Both the position numbers and the translations under genes were made by a program. A DNA stretch of 64,000 bases from Ciona intestinalis (taxonomy: Eukaryota > Chordata > Ascidiacea > Phlebobranchia > Cionidae): positions 6,243,792 through 6,307,791 of the forward strand of contig NC_020168.2 in the NCBI RefSeq assembly GCF_000224145.3. Direction: 5' to 3'. The notes under the pieces are model-generated. The model worked only from the letters and a program-made list of their open reading frames with translations, was not told the DNA's origin and did not search any database. This document shows positions 51,715 to 61,800 of the stretch, piece after piece; the stretch's first letter is position 1, and each line of letters begins with the position of its first letter.

Positions 51715-52530
51715 TGTCTGCACGTACCTACATACACCTATATACCTTAAAACAACTAACATAGCACACGTTACAATATAACCTAATGACTGAACATGAC
51801 TACCCAACCTACTATTATTCCATCTACACAGATTAACCCATATATTGACCCGTAGTGCTGATATATACCTTGAACGTGAAATCCTAAAACAACAGACTTA
51901 ATACTGAATCTCGTAGACTTTAAACCGAAGTACAAATTACAGCTTTGTTTAACCGCTTTCATCAACTATCGTCCGTAGATAAGTTACATTCTCCCATTAG
52001 CGACCTTGGGCAAACAACAAGCTACTGATTAATTAGAAATATGAAAGACCTACATGCCTGTTGTACATATAGCTGGCACACATGAAAACATTATTAACAT
52101 TTTAACACGAAATCTAAACCAAATTCACACAAGCTTTAATAGGTTTTCTATGTTATCCACAAACGTCTTTAAACTCGAATAACAATGACACTATTATTAC
52201 TCGTTCCACGTCACAATACCAACCATAATAAACGCGTTTATAATAATTCGATCCGCAAAGAGCGATTTTAAGATACGATACTGTCCCTTATAGATTTCTA
52301 TTCGCGGGTATAGCCCATTATTTCCGGTGTCCAATAAAACCACAAATACCTTTATGCAAATAGAGAATACGGTGACGTAATTGGTTTCGATATAAGGCTG
52401 TTGAATTCTATTTTCAAAAACCTCGTGCACGCTTACGAGTTACCCCATATAGAACTTTTTGAAATATTTTTTTTGATTTTTTTGTAGGCAAGGCATTACC
52501 CTGACGTTATATGTATATATTTTTATAATA

Positions 52531-52726
52531 TATAGTAGCATGGGGGAAGACAGGACACCTTTAGCACATAATATTCAAATATCCTGATTGTGTTTTAAAC
52601 AATTAACAACGGTTTATATGAGTCGTGAAGATACAGTTTTATAAATCTTTGAATGATTTTGTTTACTAGCTTATGGGACGAGAAAATAGAATGAGAATGT
52701 GTCCCATCTTCCCCCACCGTACTATA
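52531..52726 (-). mobile_element. MITE family A copy
   Basis: TATAGTAGCATGGGGGAAGA at the left; GTGTCCCATCTTCCCCCACC and GTACTATA at the right. Confidence 0.92.
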
Positions 52727-52985
52727 CTGCATACCCCAACCGAATAATAACGTATTTAGTTACGCGTATCAGATTGTTTTTTCCAAGTATTGTAGCAGTA
52801 AAAACAACATGAAGGAATGTAGCTTATTTAACATACAGTATCTTGTATACGTTCAAGCTACTATTTCGGAAGCTATACTAGAAAATAAAATATTAATACA
52901 GAAAATGCCAAATAATAAAATTCGTTTGGGGCAATAGGCACACAACAGTGCAGATAGAATTATGTTTATAAAGTCGATATCATAC

Positions 52986-53055
52986 CTTGTGGCTGCGTGT
53001 TCGTGTGTGTAGATGAGCTTCAATGACTGGTTGCACCAACAACAGTTGAATGTAT
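52986..53055 (-). other. Probable 5' UTR exon of the orphan receptor gene
   Basis: ATTTATAACAG acceptor, 70 nt, CACAAG/GTATGA donor. The receptor's ATG exon begins after a clear acceptor (TTTATTTCAG, exon from 51270), so an upstream exon is required. Joining the two gives an in-frame stop before the ATG at 51259, which fixes that start. Further upstream exons are likely. Confidence 0.55.
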
Positions 53056-53408
53056 CTGTTATAAATACAAGTAGAATTAAAATTAAAAACCGACTAATAC
53101 ACCAACACAGCTGGGTAAATTTACTTAATCGTTAAAATATTTTCGAAATGTTGTTTGTTCGCGTGACCACTGGACAGCATGAGTGTTTTATATAAGAATG
53201 TTAGATTAACGATTTCTTTTGACCGGATGTCCACATGTGCCTTTGTATACGACCAGATGTATTTAGTGAAATACTCGAGCTTTTAGCAGCCATATTTATT
53301 TATTTTAGGTTTGAACTTAATTAAAACGTAAAACGTTAATAAATGTCTGTCGTTTTAATTGGACTCGTTTTTCAAAATATGGTAAACAGGGCAACATGGT
53401 TGTGGAAC

Positions 53409-53585
53409 TATATAGGTTGGGGCAAGATGGTCCATGTTTTCATTTTATTTTCTAGTCGCATTTGGTATAGTAAACAAAGAATCTTTACAGAGTTATTTAA
53501 CTGTATACCCCCACGAATCAAAACTAGCGTTGTTAATTGTTAAAAACGTCGCGCTAGATGGAAAATATGGGATAATTATTTTTTA
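53409..53585 (+). mobile_element. MITE family B copy, right end lost
   Basis: TATAGGTTGGGGCAAGATGG at the left and GTAAACAAAGAATCTTTACA inside; similarity fades after TTGTTAATTGTTAAAAACG. Confidence 0.75.
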
Positions 53586-53612
53586 AACTTTAATGCATTT
53601 TTAAATGTTAAT

Positions 53613-53812
53613 ATACTAGGGTGGGGGTAGAGGGAACACCTTAATTTTGAGTCTGTTTTCTTGTCCAATTTGGTAGAAAGCATAGAATATTTAAATAATA
53701 ATGAAGCCTTATCCCCACGACTTCCATAGACCGTTGTTAATTTTTTAAAACACGATCAAAATGTTTGGATATTATATGCTAAAGGTGTCCCGTCCTTCCC
53801 CATCCTACTATA
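53613..53812 (+). mobile_element. MITE family A copy
   Basis: ATATACTAGGGTGGGGGTAG at the left; AAAGGTGTCCCGTCCTTCCC and CATCCTACTATATA at the right. Confidence 0.9.
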
Positions 53813-53859
53813 TATTAATAAATGACTGTCGTTTTGATTTTACCTCGTCTTTTTCGAAA

Positions 53860-53935
53860 AGTTTCACGCCATTCTAGCGTGGCGAGCCAACGACGGTCGT
53901 TATAACGCGGATGTAGCTCCAAAATGTTGGTATAA
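53860..53935 (-). repeat. SINE fragment
   Basis: CTAGCGTGGCGAGCCAACGA, CGGTCGTTATAACGCGGATG in the reverse SINE order. Confidence 0.55.
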
Positions 53936-54336
53936 ATTGCCGTAAGAGCTCTTTTAGACGGAATCCACAAACAGTCGGGGTAATAAAACGCAGTAGTAAA
54001 AGTCTGCTACTTGGAATAAGATTTCCAACTGACTGGTTCTATACAAAGAATGTTATGAGTTATATAAAGGACCGATCTGGTCATAATCTCTTTGTGTTTA
54101 TCTGGCCTTTTGTGCTTTAATTCCACATACTTGTGTTAAGTGTGCTTAAAACGAGAGAAAAGAAAGAAAAACAGAATTAAACCAAATAATTGCAACACCC
54201 AGCTGTTTATTGAGTATTGAGCAAGCAAACCTAATGCGAACTGAGTAATTATTAGCAGTGGTTGACAGCATACAGTTAATCGTAAATGCAACATCGATGT
54301 TTTCAGTTAGAAGTTAGGAAATGTATAGTTTTTACA

Positions 54337-54366
54337 AGTGTCCCACCTTGCCCCACTCTGCAATAT
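54337..54366. mobile_element. MITE terminal fragment
   Basis: AAGTGTCCCACCTTGCCCCA then CTCTGCAATATA: one isolated terminal repeat. Confidence 0.6.
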
Positions 54367-54678
54367 ACTTAACTGTCTGAAAAGTTAAATTTTGCCACCG
54401 AATTATGACGTATTTGTTTCCTATAAGTTTTAATCGTTATGTTAATTGTTACATAACTATATACTAATAACAATGCTGTGTGAGAGTTAAAAACGTATCT
54501 GTTACATTTCTCTGTATCAATAGACAATATGCCATTGTTATCGCATACTTGCGCGCATTGTTACATCAACAATGAATAGTAAAGTTAGCTTACCAAAACA
54601 CAGTTTAGAGAAGAAATTAAAGGGTAAAGAGAGAAAACATTTTCAGCCAGTTTTAGGCAATTTTAGTACAAATATCAG

Positions 54679-54879
54679 TATATAGTAAGGTGGGGAAGGC
54701 GGGACACCTTAGCACATAATATCCAAATGTCCTGATTGTGTTTTAAAGAAATTACAATGGCCTATTGGAGTCGTGCAGATACGGTGTTATAATTCCTTGA
54801 ATGTTCTTTGTTTTTTTACTACCAAATCGGACGAGAAATAGAATGAAAAGTTGTCCCATCTTCCCCAACCTTACTATAT
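54679..54879 (-). mobile_element. MITE family A copy
   Basis: TATATAGTAAGGTGGGGAAG at the left; GTTGTCCCATCTTCCCCAAC and CTTACTATAT at the right. TATAT flanks both ends. Confidence 0.9.
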
Positions 54880-56142
54880 TAGCTTTAACGAGTAAAGTTT
54901 AATTCATAATTTATATCAAAAAATAAGATTTACAGCGACTTATTAAAACAAATGCTTACAATATGTAATAGTTCTGGCGAGCACTGGAATTTGTCATAAG
55001 TCAAAATTAGGATTTTGCTCACAGAAGTAAAAATCCTTTGTTTAGGTTCAAACGTTTACCAAATTTAAGTGTCAAAACTGGAATAAGCAGCCAAAGCTAT
55101 TGTGTCGTATAACTAATAAAACGACTAAGCCTACATTGCCAATATTTGTCGTCGTTGTATCAATATGGCTTATGTAAACTCTACCGTATAATATGATCGC
55201 TGCTGTAGTACTGTGTGTACATTATACTAACTACTAACGAACTCGGGTACGTAGTTCAGTTTCACGCTGTATGTACACATTCATACATGCTAGTTCTATG
55301 TATTTCGCAGATAAAGCCAGGGTCGTGAGGAATTTAAATAACATGCAGAAACTACCACAAAATGTCTAAAACGTAGTATGTGTATAAATACACTGATCGT
55401 CTACGTAGGCCAGGCAAAGTTAATTCGGCTGTTTCTGTATAGATGAGCTCCCTACATTAAGATTTAGGCAAGAGTCCACCACTACCACATGTCTATTTAA
55501 TCTGACATACATTTAAAGCTAGACCCTGCTACGTTATATTTTATATACAGTGACATTTAGTGTCACATTATACATGCTATGCACGGTAAAAGGGCATTAG
55601 CAGAATTACGCTATGTATTCCTATAAAGTTCAATTAATTGCTATAAAAATGCATAAAAAGGCTGCAAAGTATATAAAACCTTGCATGTTCAACACATGTA
55701 TGCAATAACACATCAGTAACAAAAACTATATAGTAGAAATTAAAAGACTAAAACACAGCTACTGTACTAACCTTCCAAATGCAGACTTAATTCAAAATCT
55801 ATTAATTTTGCAGCAGATTACGAAGCTCTAATTAGATAGATCCTGACTGTGCGAAGTAGACTTGAAATCCCTTTCCTGGCTATGGGTTTAGTATCGATTG
55901 TAGACCTTGCTAAGTAAATAAGTATGGGAGAATGTTTCTTGTAGGCCCGGCCATGCATCACAATTAGGCGGTTGCTTGATTTAACTGAATTGTTTTATCG
56001 CGTTCGGCAATTCTTGCGACGCTTTTCTTTGATAAGCGCCTGTGACGTCACAAAAACGTCTGTTGGATGTTGTTTGCGGTTAATTCCAGATTTTCGTTGT
56101 TGTTAACTGATTCGAAAATAACAATTCATTTATGTTTTAGTT

Positions 56143-56336
56143 TATAGTAGGGTGGGGGAAGATGGAACACCTTTTCATTCTATTTTCTCGTCCCATTTGA
56201 TAGTAAACAAAGAACATTCAAAAAATGATTAAATCGTATCCTTACAGCTCCTATAGACCGGTGTTAATTGTTTAAAACACGGTCAGGATATTTGAATATT
56301 GTGTGTTAAAGTGTCCCATCTCACCCCACGCTATGT
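56143..56336 (+). mobile_element. MITE family A copy upstream of the EF-hand gene
   Basis: TATAGTAGGGTGGGGGAAGA at the left; AAGTGTCCCATCTCACCCCA at the right. Ends about 190 bp before the EF-hand gene's ATG. Confidence 0.92.
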
Positions 56337-56387
56337 ATAACATGTTTAATACGTGGTAACTTGTCAGCAGGCACGAGGTGTATTAAA

Positions 56388-56460
56388 TAGAACACTTGTG
56401 TTGTAACAAATGTCGTTACCCCGCCACGCAAGGATAAGTAAGCCACATTCATTCATACTA
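56388..56460 (+). repeat. SINE 3'-end fragment
   Basis: CTTGTGTTGTAACAAATGTC, CCGCCACGCAAGGATAAGTA, CATTCATTCATA; immediately upstream of the EF-hand gene. Confidence 0.7.
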
Positions 56461-56521
56461 TTCACATACTTTTTTTAACAGATTTATAAAACTTGAAGTT
56501 AGCTCTATTAGGTCACTTATA

Positions 56522-57057
56522 ATGACGTCAAGGCCTACACGAACGAGTGTACAAGCTCGCCTTCATCAAATAGAAAGTGCCAACGCCACGAAAGAACATC
56601 TTTCTAAAAATCCAAATATCGCTCGTAAGAATGACGCCAGTGATGACGTAAGCAGCGATGACGACACGTTCGCATTTGGAGATTTAGTAAAGGTTAGAAT
56701 ATTATGACAGAAGTAATCTTTCCAGCTTATTAACTTGTATGTGTGACGTAGGCTCTGACGTCAGAGGGTACGTCATCAGGGGGCATGAGCGAGACAGACG
56801 CATTGAAGGAAGCTTTTAAAATATTGGATTGTGACGAAGATGGTTACATTACACTGTCGGATCTCCGAGTGATGATGTCAGAGTTTGATGACGTCAGTCC
56901 CGATGACGTAAGCGAGGAGGATTTGGTTGAAATGATAGCAGCGGCAGATTTAGAAGGAAAGGGTAGAATTGACTTCAAAAGTTTTGTAAACGTTTTAAAA
57001 TCGAAGGAAAAAGATTCAAAAGAAAAGAAAAAAAGCACTTCCAGTAAAACTGAATAA
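56522..57057 (+). CDS. Small EF-hand calcium-binding protein (calmodulin/centrin-like half)
   Basis: Exons 56522-56692 and 56752-57057 (GTTAG donor, GACGTAG acceptor, phase 0), 158 residues. The N-terminal part (MTSRPTRTSVQARLHQIESA..., then DASDDVSSDDDT) is probably disordered and acidic. The C-terminal half has an EF-hand pair: EAFKILDCDEDGYITLSDLR, with loop D-x-D-x-D-G-Y-I but Asp instead of Glu at position 12, then EMIAAADLEGKGRIDFKSFV, whose loop is non-canonical. Probably one site binds calcium, the other weakly or not. A lysine-rich tail (KSKEKDSKEKKKSTS) ends it. A TTTTTTTAACAG acceptor 40 bp before the ATG suggests an upstream or spliced-leader exon. Half the length of a four-hand calmodulin relative; exact family unknown. 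Confidence 0.82.
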
Positions 57058-57067
57058 CTGAAAGAAT

Positions 57068-57330
57068 ATAACTTGTTTTTTCCTTGCATGGCGGGGCAAC
57101 GACAATAGTTATAACGCGGGTGTTCTGTTTCATACACCTCGTCCCTGCTTACATGTTACCAGAACATAGAAAACTGTTGCTGAATGCTTTTTTTCTGTAC
57201 AGCTCTCACTGACCACTACAAATATTAGTGCCTTGCCTATAAGCTCACGTATACTTCTACAGTAGTGGCAGCACCAAGCCACGTACCCGCACACTCTGTG
57301 CTAAAGTCAGGCGCCAACCAAAGTTGGTCT
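57068..57330 (-). repeat. SINE, long version, reverse orientation
   Basis: CTTGCATGGCGGGGCAACGA, TTATAACGCGGGTGTTCTGT, ATGTTACCAGAACATA, later GTAGTGGCAGCACCAAGCC and AAAGTCAGGCGCCAACC. It begins 10 bp after the EF-hand stop codon and may serve as its 3' UTR. Confidence 0.65.
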
Positions 57331-57377
57331 ATACTAACTTTGACGCCAACTATTGTCCCACGGCGCCTACTACACAT

Positions 57378-57579
57378 GGTAGGGTGAGGGGAGATGAGAC
57401 ACCTTATCATTCGATTTTTCATTCTATTTTCTCGTCAAATTTGGCATAGTAAACAAAAAATCAAATAATTATAAAACCGTATTTTTACTCCCATAGACCG
57501 TTGTGAATTGTTTAAAACACGATCAAGATATGTGGATATTATGTGCTAAAGGTGTCCCCTCTTCTGTCACCCTACTATA
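57378..57579 (+). mobile_element. MITE family A copy
   Basis: TGGTAGGGTGAGGGGAGATG at the left; AAAGGTGTCCCCTCTTCTGT and CACCCTACTATAG at the right. Last copy of the dense cluster. Confidence 0.9.
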
Positions 57580-58843
57580 GTAACACTCGATTTCACCTTG
57601 CATACTTGCCATAATTATCACTGTAAATATTCCTTCAATCTTCCACATGTAGTTGCAATCTTTATTTCTTTCAATAAACTCGCTGTCTTACTACATTGAT
57701 CGTACGTATGTTGTAAAATTATAGTAATTGTAACGATATACAATGAGAAACTTTCTTCCTATAATTAAAATGCCACAGAAATGAAGAAACCTATCTAGAT
57801 GCTTCTCGCTCTAGAAACATCAACAAATAACCAACTGGTTAGTTTCAATGGTGTTTTGAAAGGAATATGATTTCTATAATGTCAGTGTTTCCGGTAGTTT
57901 TATACATTTACAACCACTTGCCTATTCATCCTCGCGGCAACGCAGAGGTATTGGTCAAGCTACGCTAATAAGCTTAAGCAAGTAGCATGTATGGCTGACA
58001 ATTTACAGCACATACATTGGTAGCAGCATCGAGCCCCGAATCCTCTACCTTCCGTTTATCAGTCAAATACTTAAACATTGTGCCATGCAACTGGCCGATA
58101 TAAATATACACGTTTAACTGTGCTTTACTACTTAATGAGACACCACATGCCAATCTTGAACCCATGATGTGTGTGCTATACAGTTTTACATGTATGCGTC
58201 CTGCCCACATCGCACGTGGCGCTCCCGTGCACATCATGCCTCTGTCAAGGTAAATTAGTGCAATGACGTCGTCGCTGTTACGTCACCAACGAAATGACGT
58301 CACAGAGTTAATGTGTAGGATGTTGTATTCAAGCAAGTGTGTAGGTCACATAGAAATATTATATGAGATATTTTGGCAACTTGATATTAAGAGGCACTTG
58401 TTATAATGAGGCCTGTGATCCAATAATACGTCGATTGTTACGTATGACACAAGTATAAATAGGCAAGAGTTAGTATTGTGACGTCATACTCTGCTATGGG
58501 GTGAAACAATATGCTGATGAAAGGCTAACGATGGTAGAATATAAAAATAAACAATAGTGGCATTGTGACAATGATAAACACTCCTATTGTTTGCAAACAA
58601 AACAGCTCAGGTTCATTGAAGAATTCAATCTTCCTGATTTATCAAAAATCTGAAACGAGAAATCAAAAAAAATTCGAAACAAGAAAAAGTAAATTTTGGC
58701 GCAAAATCATTGTACCATTATAAAACGTAACAATCTGTGATTGTATTTTCAATTTCGTCACGGTCTTATGACATCATTATATGACGACATCATAATTTTG
58801 ATGACATCACAAGCGGCAAAATTTCCTATCCCAAGTTCTAGGT
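57580..58843. other. Intergenic between the EF-hand gene and perlecan
   Basis: No exon seen. A SINE-like reverse fragment lies near 57918-58040 (CATCCTCGCGGCAACGC, then TGGTAGCAGCATCGAGCCCC). Several TGACGTCA-type motifs at 58260-58310 and 58480-58800. The part next to 58843 is presumably the 3' UTR of the perlecan-like gene. Confidence 0.5.
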
Positions 58844-61800
58844 TCAGTTAACCCCCCGGTGTTGGTTGCATCTCCGGATATTCACTCGCTCGATGGCGAC
58901 AGAGTGGCTGAAGTCGATCGTTGGGGAGGAATCGTCGTCAAGGTAACGAGACCCAAGTTCCGAGGCTCGAGTTGGGGGAATACCCGTGAATCGTAAGTTA
59001 CCGATACAACCCATAAACCCGGTCGTATAGCGCCCTGCGGTGGCGAATATCACATCTGGAGCTCCTCCTGTGGTGATTATATTATAAAAGTTGAATTTCC
59101 ATTAAAAACTCTCTTTTCATTTAACCATTTTTAATATTTTACTGTAATCAAAGAGACAAACCAAAGCTAAATATTATCATTATTACTCAACCCCCAGGTT
59201 GCAACTATCTAAATGTCATTGAGGTAGCTTATAGTCACTAGATATTCGAGATTATCAAGTTCAACAAGTCAATCTATTCTATAAGCCACTCAAGTCCTCA
59301 CAATAACACACCCCACCCACCTACATATACCCTCCCGGGTGTATTAGCCATTGTATGCGACCCTGGTGCTTGGGCAGCTACGGGGGTTGGCACGTCATCC
59401 AACCACATGAGTGCTAGAGAGCCACGTCTAACGATGGTCACATGATGCCATAACCCGTCAACTACTGGGAAGTCACTTACTGCTCGGCCCTGTGATATCA
59501 TAATGATGGTTATGACGCATAAGTTATAATATTAAAATTTATAAACAGTTCAGTATTCTGTAACCTAATCTGTTTTAACGCCTCAGTTTAAAAAAACTCA
59601 ATAATAGAGATTCTATTCACTAACTGAGGTCATCAGTGATGCACACCTGAGAAAGGTCATCAGTGATGCACACCTGAGACCTGGGGTGCAGGACTATTAC
59701 CCCAACACCCAAGGTGCTACCATCTAGACCCCACAATTCTAATAAAACACACATACAACACTAACCTGCCCACCCCCAAGATCAAACGAATAAACTAGTT
59801 TCGATTCCTGAATTCCAACAGAAATATAATCTTTGCTACGACCTCTATGTGACCTCTTATGTAAACGAGATGTTTCTGATGGCTCAGATGTTAGATCCTG
59901 TGAAAAGATGTGGGGTTAGAGGGGAAAGACAAATGTAAAATATTTATTGTAGCGTAGTGAGGCAATGACCCTCCTTATAAGACAAGAGTTTTGGGACAAA
60001 TCCAGTTTCTAGATTGGAGCAACTGTCTTGCAACAAGACATAATGGTGGCAACAAGCCTTGAACCCGTAACCTCAGGGTTATAGGCAGGTGCGCTAGCCA
60101 CATATTTCCATGGTATAAACTTATTATTTGCCGAAATATTTTATACTTATTTACCTCGCCATGGAATAACACAAGACCATCAGGTGATGTAGCTCGTATG
60201 TCGAAACTGATCTGCTCAGCACTGCCATCATGTGGGAAAGTGGTGGGTGCGAACGAGGCGAAGGAGTCGCCCGAGAACCTTGCTAAGTGTCGGGGAGGAG
60301 AAACACCTGGAAACACTGCTGCTTCATCTGAAAAGCAACAGGCAACACTGTAAGGTGGTTGAAGTAATAGGCCTATGCGGAGGTGCAAATATCCAGAGTG
60401 CAAAACTGCAAGTTAGGGATTTGGAGTGGTGGGAAAATACGACCCTAAATCTCAAGTTCTAGAATGTATATATACAGTGCTGGGTGGTTGCTTTTAAGTG
60501 ACAACCCTGGTTTAAATCTAAGAGGGTTACTCAAAACAAGTCTCGCCAAACTATGGCAAACTTTTTGTACTCCTGCAAGGTGTTGTTTAACCTTGAATAG
60601 AATGAATGTTGCTTACTTTATCCTTGCGTGGCTGGAAAACGACAGTCGTTATAACACGGGTGTTCTGCTTCATAGACCTTGTACCAGCTTAGCCAGCTTA
60701 CGAGTTACCAAATATGTTACTTAGTAGATAATTTTTTGGAGAAATTTTTATTTTTTTATAACCTTTCACCTTATATTATTAAGCAATAGAAAGATATTAA
60801 TAATACCTTGCACGCTTGGTTGAGGTTGTACTTCACAAGATCTCGTGTTTTTCCTTACAAACATTTCATTGAATGGGATTTCAATGTCATCAATGCGTAA
60901 CTGTGATGTCATAAAGAAGTAGTATGTTTAATATGTAATGCTTAATAATACGAACCATAAGAGTGAATATGCACTCTGCAGATGTAATACAAGTGTCTAA
61001 GATATATGTAGATAAGCAATCATATTCATTTTGGAGAGATGAAATTTACAAAGGGTTGGATTTTAACTTGCAACATTCAGATCAAGATGAGATTCATGAA
61101 ACATATTACAGTGTTTTACGTTATAATACTTGTTTGATTTGATCTTTAATTATAATTAAAGGGACAAAATAATTTGAAATAAACCAACACATCAACCACT
61201 CACCTCATCAATACAACCATCGAACCCGTCCCTTACATCCACCCTTGGTGGGATTCGATCCCAGTACCTCGAGCCTCCCACAAACATGGGAGCATCCAGA
61301 TAAAGATCGGGTGAAGATGAAGTCCTCCCTCTTGCCACCGTCCTCCCATCAACATCCAACCTTCCACGGGACCTCCTCCTCACAGCTCGTATCGTGTGCC
61401 ATGAACCAACCTGCAGTTGCGACATCGGGGAACGAAGGACAGCAACATCTGATGTGGAAATATGAGTTTACAATATAAACTTACATTTCCATTTAAACTT
61501 TATATAAAACACACAAAAAAGAAAAACCAAACCCACAAATTTGACTCAAATGGGAATGAAGTGTATGAAATAAAACATCTACATTGTAACATTTGTCGCT
61601 TTCCCGCTATTTGAGGATAAATTGGTACGTTAACTTTGATTCTACATGGGTCCCACATCATGGCCACTTGGTTGGAGCAATGTTCTTGTGTTGCCCAAAA
61701 TCAACAACTCCATCAGTATCAAGCATTAAACCCTTTGTCCTTTGGTTACGATGCACAAGTTGTGGAAAACAGAACAATACTATTTAAGTAAAACATGCCC

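Larger units (their letters stand above)
53936..56142. other. Intergenic, no gene seen
   Basis: AT-rich. It holds a MITE end fragment (54337-54366) and one full MITE (54679-54879). From 54900 to 56142 I see neither repeat copies nor exons. A direct-repeat-rich, CRE-containing stretch (TGACGTCAC near 56043) precedes the next MITE. Confidence 0.5.

Noticed and set aside
52197-52430. 77-residue minus-strand frame with hydrophobic stretches, considered as a receptor exon
   Set aside because: No matching acceptor in phase and no similarity to the receptor; the untranslated exon at 52986-53055 explains the upstream structure better.
57974-58237. 87-residue minus-strand frame beginning MMCTGAPRAMWAG
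   Set aside because: Low-complexity content, overlaps SINE-like sequence, no splice sites in phase.
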